NCBI GenBank assembly: GCA_018815145.1
Contig: JAHIYL010000052.1
Coordinates: 1 to 5,673, forward strand
Source: Nanobdellota archaeon
GTDB taxonomy: Archaea; Nanobdellota; Nanobdellia; Woesearchaeales; GW2011-AR15
Direction: 5' to 3'
Length of the DNA: 5,673 nt
Shown here: positions 1 to 5,661 of the stretch, piece after piece
How positions within the stretch are numbered: the stretch's first letter is position 1
Layout: each line of letters starts with the position of its first letter
Made by a program: the position numbers and the translations under genes
Notes under the pieces: generated by a model
Told to the model about the DNA's origin: nothing
The model's input: only the letters and a program-made list of their open reading frames with translations
Database searches by the model: none

Positions 1-34
1 AATAAAATTAATTAAAAAAAAATTATTCTAAAAA

Positions 35-41
35 AAGGAGG
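35..41 (+). promoter_or_regulatory. Strong Shine-Dalgarno site of the basic-peptide gene
   Basis: AAGGAGG lies 10 bases before the ATG at 52 and is a near-perfect match to the archaeal anti-SD. It fixes that start codon and shows the transcript has a 5' leader, unlike the three other genes here, which have a TATA box about 30 bases before the start and no SD. The promoter itself is probably left of the window. The A/T-rich stretch 1-30 is too featureless to assign a TATA box. Confidence 0.85.
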
Positions 42-51
42 AAAACTGACA

Positions 52-195
52 ATGCCAGCTAAAAAAAAACCAGTAAAAAAGACTGCTGTAAAGAAAAAAG
101 CAGCTGTTAAAAAAAAGCCAGCAAAAAAAGCAGCTGTTAAAAAGAAACCAGTAAAAAAAGCAGCTGTTAAAAAGAAACCAGCTAAAAAGAAATAG
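52..195 (+). CDS. Small lysine/alanine/proline-rich histone H1-like basic protein
   Basis: The protein has 47 residues: 24 Lys, 10 Ala, 6 Val, 5 Pro, one Thr and the initiator Met. It has no acidic, aromatic or cysteine residue. From residue 17 it is a tandem 10-residue repeat, AAVKKKP(A/V)KK, three times, preceded by a degenerate half unit (TAVKKK). The start is set by a strong SD ten bases upstream, and T-rich tracts follow the TAG. This composition resembles the C-terminal tails of histone H1 and the lysine-rich tails of bacterial H1-like proteins, which bind nucleic acid through charge while mostly disordered. A role in DNA compaction, or binding to RNA or another polyanion, is inferred from composition only. 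There is no globular domain, so homology to true H1 cannot be claimed; low-complexity convergence is equally likely. The hydrophobic Phe/Ala-rich reading on the opposite strand is an artefact of this repeat. Confidence 0.85.
   Translation: MPAKKKPVKKTAVKKKAAVKKKPAKKAAVKKKPVKKAAVKKKPAKKK
100..189 (+). repeat. Three 30-bp tandem repeats within the basic-peptide gene
   Basis: The units are 100-129, 130-159 and 160-189. Each begins GCAGCTGTTAAAAA and encodes AAVKKKP(A/V)KK. Units 1 and 2 match at 27 of 30 bases, as do units 2 and 3. The unit is a whole number of codons, so gain or loss of copies would keep the frame. Near-identity at the DNA level suggests growth by duplication or slippage rather than independent convergence. 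Confidence 0.9.
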
Positions 196-202
196 TACAA
201 TA

Positions 203-238
203 TTTTTTTTTTTTCTTCAGATAGTATTTTTATTTTTT
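203..238 (+). terminator. Archaeal T-rich terminator after the basic-peptide gene
   Basis: Eight bases after the TAG stop comes a run of 12 T (203-214), followed by T5 (227-231) and T6 (233-238). Archaeal RNA polymerase terminates at U-rich tracts without needing a hairpin, and none is obvious here. The position, between this gene and the polB promoter, fits termination that separates the two transcripts. Confidence 0.7.
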
Positions 239-263
239 GACTGCTTGTTTTTCAGAGGCTAAA

Positions 264-271
264 TTTAAATA
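264..271 (+). promoter_or_regulatory. TATA box of polB (leaderless start)
   Basis: TTTAAATA, preceded by A-rich bases that could serve as a BRE, begins exactly 30 bases before the ATG at 294. With the usual archaeal spacing, transcription would start at or next to the A of the ATG, and no SD precedes it. This supports 294 as the true polB start and implies a leaderless mRNA. Confidence 0.75.
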
Positions 272-293
272 TCATGCCAAATTCTAGATAATT

Positions 294-851
294 ATGAAAG
301 GATTTCTGGTCTATCCGACATATAGGCTCATTGAAAATAAGGCATATATCCATCTTTTTGGAAAGCTTGAGAACGGAGAATCGTTTCTGGCAAAATGTCT
401 GTTTAGACCGTATTTTCATATTCTGAAAAAAGATGCTGCCAAGGCAAAAAAAATTGGTGAAATAGAATCTGAGAGATTTGGCAGAATTGAATTTGATGTC
501 GAAGAGTCAGATTTTTTGAATTTTCAGGGTAAAAAAGTCTCTAAAGTCGTTGCAGACATCCCCGGAAGTGTTCCTGATATAAGAAAGAAATTTGAGGAAG
601 AGGACATTGTATCATTTGAATCTGACATAAGATTTGTCTATCGGTTCTTAATAGATAAGGGGATAAAGGGTTCTATGGATATAAAAGGAGATTATCACAA
701 AGGCGAGAAAGTTGATAGGATATATGATAATCCTGAATTGTCATCATCAGAATTTTATCCGGAGCTGAACGTACTGTCAATTGATATCGAGACAGATCAC
801 ACAGCAAAAAAAAATATTTTCAATTGCATTGTTTTCAAAAGAAGTCTCTGA
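294..851 (+). CDS. polB: DNA polymerase B, N-terminal part (upstream of the frameshift)
   Basis: This is the 5' part of the polymerase gene. It opens with MKGFLVYPTYRL, a typical archaeal PolB N-terminus, and runs through the N-terminal domain into exonuclease motif I, DIET (Asp164, Glu166; bases 783-791), two of the metal-binding residues of the 3'-5' proofreading site. About eight codons later, at the A9 run 806-814, this frame leaves the polymerase sequence. It then reads 13 unrelated residues after the run and stops at the TGA 849-851. The homologous continuation (AKKIFSIALFS) lies in the next frame, so this 185-residue reading is not a natural domain; about 173 residues belong to PolB. 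The start is supported by a TATA box 30 bases upstream. If the frameshift is real and uncorrected, only an inactive fragment would be made from this start. Confidence 0.85.
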   Translation: MKGFLVYPTYRLIENKAYIHLFGKLENGESFLAKCLFRPYFHILKKDAAKAKKIGEIESERFGRIEFDVEESDFLNFQGKKVSKVVADIPGSVPDIRKKFEEEDIVSFESDIRFVYRFLIDKGIKGSMDIKGDYHKGEKVDRIYDNPELSSSEFYPELNVLSIDIETDHTAKKNIFNCIVFKRSL

Positions 852-3699
852 AGTTTTGGTTGTTTCTGAGTCCAAAGTCAGAGGTTCAAAAAATTTCATT
901 GATGAAAAAAGCATGCTGGAAGAGTTCAGGAAAATGATTGTTGAATTAGATCCGGATATAATCACCGGTTGGAATGTTGTGGATTTTGATTTGAATGTTC
1001 TGGAACGAGCATTCAGAAAGAATAATATTGAATTTAATATTGGCAGGGATGATGTGCGTTCAAGGATACGGACATTCAAGTCTTTTTTTAAGGATTCTGT
1101 CGCAAATATATCCGGCAGGATTGTGCTGGATGGCATATCGCTCATGAAGATGTCCTTCATCTCATTTGAAGACTATAAGCTGCAGACAGCAGCACATCAC
1201 ATCTTGGGTGAGGAAAAAAGTGAGACATTTGAGAATGTCAATAAAGGAGAGGAGATTGAAAGATTTTTCATAGAAGACAAGGAAAGGCTGGTTAAGTACA
1301 ATCTTTTGGATGCGAAACTTGTCTATGATATCTTGGACAGGAAAAAACTCATTGATCTATGCATTCAGCGGACAATACTCACAGGCATGCAGCTTGACAG
1401 AGTCGGTGCATCCATCGCATCGCTCGACAACCTTTATCTGTCTGAAGCAAAAAAAAATAAAATTGTCTGCAATAATTCTGACTATAATGAAAGGAATGAA
1501 AGGATCAAGGGAGGATTTGTCCAGAATTCATTTCCGGGAATTTATGATTTCATAAATGTCCTTGATTTCAAGAGCCTGTACCCAAGCATAATAAGGACAT
1601 TCAATATTGACCCGGTCGCATTTGCATCGGCAGGAAAAGACTATATTGAAGCTCCGAATGGAGCAAGGTTTTCCAAAGAAGAAGGCCTGCTTCCGCTAAT
1701 AATCCAAAGATTATGGGAGCAACGTGATAAAGCAAAGAAAAAAAATAATCTGGAAGAGAGTTATGCTATCAAGATAACAATGAATTGTTTTTCGAGTGAT
1801 AGCCAAATATTGACAAATGAAGGTGTAAAAAATATTAAAAATGTAAAAAATGGTGATTTAGTTTATACTTTTAATCCAAAAAATGACAATATTGAATTAA
1901 TGCCGGTAACAAAAACTGTTCAGTATGATTATGACGGTGATCTCATAGCAATTAATACCAGTCATGTAGATTTTTTAGTTACACCTAATCATAGATTTCT
2001 TATCCATGATGGACAGAATTATGAATGGAGAGAAGCGTCAGATTTGGCAAAAAATTTGATTAAAGGATGGTTGCCAAAAATAAAAAAAATAAGAGGAAAA
2101 CAAAACAAATGGTTTGATTTGCAAAAAGAATGCAGCAAAATGAACATAACCTACAAGTTGAAAAATAAAAAATTACAGAAAGGACCAAAACACAGTTCTG
2201 TTCCAAAAAAATATAAAACAAAAGATTGGCTTGAATTTTTAGGATGGTATATTTCAGAAGGACACATTTATGTATGTAAACCTAAAAAATATGAGGATAA
2301 ACAATCTTGGAGAGGAATTTCTCATAGGATAACAATCTCTCAAGAAAACGGACAATATAGACAAGAAATTATGAATCTATTTGATAGAATGAACTTAAAG
2401 TATTCGATAGGAAAAAAAATTATCACTGTCACAAACCAGATTATTTCTGAAATATTATTAAATGAAATTGGTCAGGGCAGTCATATTAAACGAATTCCTA
2501 ATTGGGTGTTTGAATATGATTATGAACTGTTAGAATACCTTTTTACTTCTTTGATGAAGGGAGATGGTGATTCAAGATGGGACAGATATTCAACAGCGAG
2601 TAAAGGACTGGCTCAAGATTTTCTAAGACTGCTGTTTCATATTGGACTTAAAGGAAGTATCTATAGCGAAACATTGAAGGGATTCAAGATTTATAGAGTA
2701 CAAGTAAACAAAAAAAGAGGTATAAAGCCATACTTATCAAAATATAGAAATTTTGGGAAAAAAAAATACAAAGGTAAGGTTTATTGTGTAGAAGTTCCGC
2801 CCTATCATACAATAATTGCAGGAAGGAACAATAAACTTAATATCTGTGGTCAATCTTTTTTTGGTGTCCTTGCAAATCCAATGTGCAGATTCTATTCCCT
2901 TGACATGGCCAATGCAATCACAAGCTACGGCAGGATGATTGTGAAAAAGACAGCAGAGATAGTTGAGGAAGAAGGATTCAAGGTCATTTATGGAGACACG
3001 GATTCAATTTTTGTAGAAAGCAACGCAATAAATGAGATTGATGCCCAAAAAAATGGTAAGATTGTGTCAAAATTTGTTAATCAATATTGGAAAGAATATG
3101 TAAAAAAAAAAAATACAGGTGGTAATAACTATCTTGAGCTTCAGTTTGAAAAATGTTTTTTGAGATTCCTGATGCCGATGCTTAGGGGCGGATCTGCCGG
3201 TGCCAAAAAGAGATATGCAGGCATTGTAAATGAAGATGGCAAGGAGACGATAAAGTTTACAGGGCTTGAATTTGTCCGCAGGGACTGGACAGAGCTATCA
3301 AAGAAATTCCAGCTTGAGCTTCTTGACAGGGTATTCAAGAAAAAAGAGGTTGCTGATTATGTTGAAAAGTTTGTGAAATCCCTGGAGGATGGAAAATTTG
3401 ATGATCTGCTCATATACAGAAGGGCAATAAGAAAGGAACTGAAGGAGTATACGCGCACGACACCTCCTCATGTAAAAGCAGCAAGGAAACTCAGGGAAGT
3501 AAGATCAAACATAATTGCATATGTGATGACTGAAGATGGACCGGAACCAGTTGAGATTGTGAAGCATAAGATAGATTACGGCCATTATATTGAGAAGCAG
3601 ATCAAGCCTATTGCCGATTCAATCCTTGTCTTTTATGGCAAAAGCTTTGATGATATCCTGAAAGGCAGTACCCAAAAAAATCTTTTCAGCTTTTCCTGA
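781..3699 (+). CDS. polB: Intein-containing DNA polymerase B, main part
   Basis: This is family B DNA polymerase (DNA synthesis with proofreading) from just after exo motif I to the C-terminus. The true polymerase reading in this frame begins near 814; the TTG at 781 is only the edge of the open frame. Joined to 294-812 by omitting one A, the precursor has 1134 residues. Precursor positions are: exo II GWNVVDFD (Asn227, Asp232), exo III YNLLD (Tyr335, Asp339), motif A DFKSLYPSII (Asp424), motif B KITMN (493-497), a 356-residue intein, then SFFG, motif C YGDTDS (Asp901, Asp903) and the thumb motif KKRY (from 971). After splicing it has 778 residues, close to Pyrococcus-type PolB (about 775). 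The end, QKNLFSFS, resembles a PCNA-interacting (PIP) peptide. Motif B has Phe in place of the usual Tyr (NSFFG for NSxYG). No promoter or SD is seen before 781 or before the first in-frame ATG (913), so an independent second gene is unlikely. Confidence 0.93.
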   Translation: MISRQITQQKKIFSIALFSKEVSEVLVVSESKVRGSKNFIDEKSMLEEFRKMIVELDPDIITGWNVVDFDLNVLERAFRKNNIEFNIGRDDVRSRIRTFKSFFKDSVANISGRIVLDGISLMKMSFISFEDYKLQTAAHHILGEEKSETFENVNKGEEIERFFIEDKERLVKYNLLDAKLVYDILDRKKLIDLCIQRTILTGMQLDRVGASIASLDNLYLSEAKKNKIVCNNSDYNERNERIKGGFVQNSFPGIYDFINVLDFKSLYPSIIRTFNIDPVAFASAGKDYIEAPNGARFSKEEGLLPLIIQRLWEQRDKAKKKNNLEESYAIKITMNCFSSDSQILTNEGVKNIKNVKNGDLVYTFNPKNDNIELMPVTKTVQYDYDGDLIAINTSHVDFLVTPNHRFLIHDGQNYEWREASDLAKNLIKGWLPKIKKIRGKQNKWFDLQKECSKMNITYKLKNKKLQKGPKHSSVPKKYKTKDWLEFLGWYISEGHIYVCKPKKYEDKQSWRGISHRITISQENGQYRQEIMNLFDRMNLKYSIGKKIITVTNQIISEILLNEIGQGSHIKRIPNWVFEYDYELLEYLFTSLMKGDGDSRWDRYSTASKGLAQDFLRLLFHIGLKGSIYSETLKGFKIYRVQVNKKRGIKPYLSKYRNFGKKKYKGKVYCVEVPPYHTIIAGRNNKLNICGQSFFGVLANPMCRFYSLDMANAITSYGRMIVKKTAEIVEEEGFKVIYGDTDSIFVESNAINEIDAQKNGKIVSKFVNQYWKEYVKKKNTGGNNYLELQFEKCFLRFLMPMLRGGSAGAKKRYAGIVNEDGKETIKFTGLEFVRRDWTELSKKFQLELLDRVFKKKEVADYVEKFVKSLEDGKFDDLLIYRRAIRKELKEYTRTTPPHVKAARKLREVRSNIIAYVMTEDGPEPVEIVKHKIDYGHYIEKQIKPIADSILVFYGKSFDDILKGSTQKNLFSFS
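804..815 (+). other. Frameshift site in polB (run of nine A)
   Basis: GCAAAAAAAAAT is the point where the polB coding sequence changes frame. Upstream it is read GCA AAA AAA AAT ATT. The homologous continuation requires GCA AAA AAA ATA TTT TCA, one A fewer. The change may be a sequencing or assembly indel, a real mutation, or a site corrected by +1 frameshifting or transcript slippage. An identical, identically phased 12-mer at 1447-1458 is read normally, which argues against efficient slippage driven by the run alone. Confidence 0.85.
1786..2853 (+). mobile_element. Intein with LAGLIDADG homing endonuclease in PolB motif B
   Basis: This 356-residue in-frame insertion splits the invariant motif B between Asn and Ser (KITMN / SFFG), a known intein site in archaeal PolB. 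Intein positions: Cys1 nucleophile (CFSSDSQILT), block B with TPNH (66-69), a Lys-rich stretch (about 85-147), a first LAGLIDADG-type helix LEFLGWYISEG (149-159, acidic Glu158), a second YLFTSLMKGDGD (252-263, acidic Asp260), block F VYCVEVPPYHT (His341), and the end NICGQ followed by Ser+1. It should cut an intein-less polB allele and be copied by repair, then remove itself from the protein by splicing. Both acidic residues are present, so the endonuclease may be active. The C-terminus is Gly-Gln rather than the common His-Asn. Three of four 60-base stretches sampled here have 22-25% G+C (the fourth 35%), against 37-53% in three sampled extein stretches, consistent with later arrival. Confidence 0.93.
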
Positions 3700-3704
3700 T
3701 ATAA

Positions 3705-3718
3705 ACATGACATCATGT
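3705..3718. promoter_or_regulatory. Short perfect dyad between polB and the next gene
   Basis: ACATGA-CA-TCATGT is a 6-bp inverted repeat with a 2-base centre, five bases after the polB stop and 27 bases before the next TATA box. It could be an operator, or with a 5-bp stem and 4-base loop a weak hairpin near the polB 3' end (a T4 follows at 3727). One short dyad in AT-rich sequence can arise by chance, and no other copy was seen. Confidence 0.2.
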
Positions 3719-3744
3719 ATTCCTACTTTTATAGGACTACAAAC

Positions 3745-3752
3745 ATTTAAAA
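3745..3752 (+). promoter_or_regulatory. TATA box of the small membrane-protein gene (leaderless start)
   Basis: ATTTAAAA, with A-rich ACAAAC before it as a possible BRE, has its TTTAAA starting 30 bases before the ATG at 3776, the same spacing as polB. Transcription would begin at the start codon. This makes the gene its own transcription unit despite lying only 76 bases after polB on the same strand. Confidence 0.75.
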
Positions 3753-3775
3753 CTAGTGATTGATGTGAAATATAT

Positions 3776-4096
3776 ATGCCTGATGAAAATAAAATTCAGG
3801 AAATTGAGCTTCCAAAGGACTTAAGAGAAGTAGTGCAGAGGATTGCCCGGGATGCGGAAGATCTTGATCTCAGAGTATCTGAATTCAAGATAATACATTC
3901 CATGAGGATGTATGGTATTGCGATTGGCGGAGCAATATTTTCACTTGGGATGCTTTTTATACTGATATCAATATTCATGTTCTTCAATCTGTTTGAGATA
4001 ACATTGGAGTACAATTACAGGATTATTGTCAGTTCAATACTTGGACTCATCGGGCTTCTGCAATTGATTGCAGGCGTGCTCTTGATAAGCAAATAG
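3776..4096 (+). CDS. Small two-helix membrane protein of unknown function
   Basis: The protein has 106 residues and I do not recognise the family. Residues 1-44 are charged and probably helical (KDLREVVQRIARDAEDLDLR), without cysteines or a recognisable motif. Two strongly hydrophobic segments follow, about 46-72 and 83-104, separated by a short polar turn (EITLEYNY), and the protein ends a residue or two after the second. No cleavable signal peptide is seen, so a hairpin in the membrane with the N-terminal helix on one face is the simplest picture. With basic residues just before the first segment (HSMRMY), the N-terminal part is probably cytoplasmic. The start is supported by a TATA box 30 bases upstream. 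It follows polB but has its own promoter, so a shared role is not implied. It converges on the permease gene, stop to stop, with four bases between. Confidence 0.8.
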   Translation: MPDENKIQEIELPKDLREVVQRIARDAEDLDLRVSEFKIIHSMRMYGIAIGGAIFSLGMLFILISIFMFFNLFEITLEYNYRIIVSSILGLIGLLQLIAGVLLISK

Positions 4097-4100
4097 GATC

Positions 4101-5630
4101 TTAACTGTTTTGTTCATTGATTTTTTTAGCCAGATCCTGGCTGTGCAGCCTCTTTCGGGTATTTCTGTCCTTTTCTTTTTCAAGTGAAGTTTTTGCATGG
4201 TTGAATGACATGAAAGTCAATAGGATAAAAACAAGCTGGATAAGGATAAGGAAGAGTGAGACAGGATGTTTGCTTTTTGAGAATGTGCTTTCACTCATAT
4301 ATATCATGGGTATGAATAATAGACTTGAAAATATACTTCCGCCAACTATGGCAATCTTTAGACGGTGTTCACCTACTGCCTTAAACATGTAGAGGATAAA
4401 ACCTACAAAAAGCCATATTATGCCCAGGCCAATGCTCTTGATATTCAGGAAAAAGATTAGGGTTGCCATGCATCCTATTGTCAATACAGGCACAAGAGGG
4501 AAAAGCGGAGTCTTGAATGGTCGTTCGATCTCCTTTCTCTTTTCTCTCAATTTGATGACAGAAAGTGCTACGAATATTGTGATGAAAAAATATATGAAGT
4601 TGGCAAGATATATTATCAGTGTCAATTGGCCTGCAAATATTATGCCGAGCACAAGGAATGAACACAGTATGACTGCTGCCACCGGGACTCCATTTTTTGA
4701 AAGCCTGAAAAAAAATGATGGAAGGATCTTTTTTTCTGACAGTGAATAGACATTCCTTGCAGATGAACTCAGAGATCCGGTTAGTGCTGTCATCGATGCA
4801 ATCATTCCTATTGCAGCTACAACAAGCCCGGCCAATCTGCCAAAGACATTTGCTGATAAGAAATTGAGCGGATTCTCCAGGACCTGGGAATTACCTCCTT
4901 TTATCCAGGATAACAGAACAAAATATATGAGTATAAAAAGAATAGATATTATGAATATTGTTCCAAACATCACCATGGGCAGTTTTTTTGTGCTCTTAAT
5001 CTCTTCTACATATGTTGCCAGATCCTCAAAATTGGTGAATGCCAGGAAAAAAAAACCGACTCCCAGGAGAATCTGCCGGAATTCAATTGGTCCAAGATTT
5101 TTTAGTGACAGTTCCGGAAGGCTTGGAAATGTTGTCATGTTGCCGATGATCAGTGCCCCGAAAAAAATGAACATGAGCACTACAAAGAATGTCTCGATCT
5201 TTCCGATATCACTTATTCCTTTGAGTTCCAGGAGAGTAATTGCTATAAGGATTATAGCAGCACCGAGGATGGGCTTTCCGATGAACATGCCAAATCCGAT
5301 GGCACATACCGCAGCAAAGCTGATGTTTGAAAATAGCTGAGACCACCCGACCAGGAAAGATAAGAATCCGCCAAAAGAGTCATGGACAGAATTTACTACA
5401 ACACCGGCCATAGGCATAGAAAGTCCGATCTCAAGATAATTCATAGCAATCAAAAAGCAGATGATTGAGCACAGGATTAAGCTGTATATGCCGTATATCC
5501 CTGCAATCAGGATCAGTCCGGCGAGCATGATGAAGACCTGCGGACCCAGGATGTTTCCAAGCCCAAATACCAGTAGCTGCAGCGGAGAGATCTTTTTTTC
5601 CAGGAGCGATTCCTTTCCTTTGTAGAACAT
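4101..5630 (-). CDS. Amino acid permease, APC superfamily
   Basis: This 509-residue integral membrane transporter probably imports or exchanges amino acids or related amines across the cytoplasmic membrane. The substrate cannot be read from the sequence. Family landmarks: FGLGNILGPQVF (22-33) in the first helix, where other members have a Gly-rich substrate loop; FGGFLSFLVGW (86-96); FTNFEDLATYVEEIK (198-212), matching the conserved Phe...Glu-Glu-x-Lys region of helix 6; SARNVYSLSEKKILP (290-304); and RPFKTPLFPLVP (370-381). I count about 14 hydrophobic segments, the family's 12 plus two more (about 425-445 and 456-476), then a charged tail of about 30 residues. That makes it somewhat longer than common 430-480-residue members. 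The helix 1 motif departs from the usual GxGIxxGxGIF. The start at 5630 has a TATA box 31 bases upstream. The gene is convergent with its left neighbour and looks monocistronic. Confidence 0.9.
   Translation of the reverse strand: MFYKGKESLLEKKISPLQLLVFGLGNILGPQVFIMLAGLILIAGIYGIYSLILCSIICFLIAMNYLEIGLSMPMAGVVVNSVHDSFGGFLSFLVGWSQLFSNISFAAVCAIGFGMFIGKPILGAAIILIAITLLELKGISDIGKIETFFVVLMFIFFGALIIGNMTTFPSLPELSLKNLGPIEFRQILLGVGFFFLAFTNFEDLATYVEEIKSTKKLPMVMFGTIFIISILFILIYFVLLSWIKGGNSQVLENPLNFLSANVFGRLAGLVVAAIGMIASMTALTGSLSSSARNVYSLSEKKILPSFFFRLSKNGVPVAAVILCSFLVLGIIFAGQLTLIIYLANFIYFFITIFVALSVIKLREKRKEIERPFKTPLFPLVPVLTIGCMATLIFFLNIKSIGLGIIWLFVGFILYMFKAVGEHRLKIAIVGGSIFSSLLFIPMIYMSESTFSKSKHPVSLFLILIQLVFILLTFMSFNHAKTSLEKEKDRNTRKRLHSQDLAKKINEQNS
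4121..4127 (+). terminator. Possible T7 terminator of the small membrane-protein gene
   Basis: A run of seven T begins 24 bases after the TAG at 4094-4096, preceded by a shorter T4 (4108-4111). It lies inside the 3' end of the opposing permease gene, so if used, the two convergent transcripts would overlap by roughly 25-30 bases. No comparable T-tract was seen for the permease transcript in the last 100 bases of the small gene. Confidence 0.4.
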
Positions 5631-5653
5631 AAATCTATTTCTGTTGTTGAAAG

Positions 5654-5661
5654 TTTATAAA
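5654..5661 (-). promoter_or_regulatory. TATA box of the permease gene (leaderless start)
   Basis: On the minus strand TTTATAAA reads from 5661 to 5654, preceded by an A-rich possible BRE (CAAAAAT). Its first base is 31 bases before the A of the ATG at 5630. No SD lies before the ATG. This supports the chosen start and a leaderless transcript. Confidence 0.7.

Noticed and set aside
70..195. Regular repeats that might suggest a CRISPR array.
   Set aside because: Units are directly adjacent without spacers, are multiples of three, and encode a continuous repeat peptide.
12..200. Minus-strand frame of 62 codons rich in Phe, Ala and Leu, which could pass for a small membrane protein.
   Set aside because: It is the reverse reading of the Lys/Ala repeats. 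The plus strand has a strong SD, an ATG and T-tracts after the stop; the minus strand has none of these.
196..293. Possible small RNA between the basic-peptide gene and polB.
   Set aside because: The stretch is explained by T-rich terminator tracts and the polB TATA box; no stable stem or conserved RNA element is apparent.
777..1160. Minus-strand frame opposite the exonuclease region.
   Set aside because: It lies wholly opposite the conserved polB coding sequence and has no recognisable domain, TATA box or SD.
1310..1555. Plus-strand frame of 81 codons within polB.
   Set aside because: It is a shadow in another frame of the exo III to motif A region, with no start signal.
294..3699. A naturally split polymerase encoded by two genes, as known in some archaea.
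   Set aside because: The break falls between exo motif I and its following strand, not at a domain border. The frames overlap, no promoter or SD precedes the second frame, and one base restores full length. The intein is complete and contiguous, not split.
3796..4014. Minus-strand frame opposite the small membrane-protein gene.
   Set aside because: The plus-strand frame has a well-spaced TATA box and a coherent membrane topology; this one has neither.
4864..5340. Plus-strand frame of 158 codons opposite the permease, plus shorter ones at 4117-4392 and 4420-4749.
   Set aside because: They lie opposite conserved APC motifs and show basic, low-quality composition without start signals; they are shadows of the permease gene.
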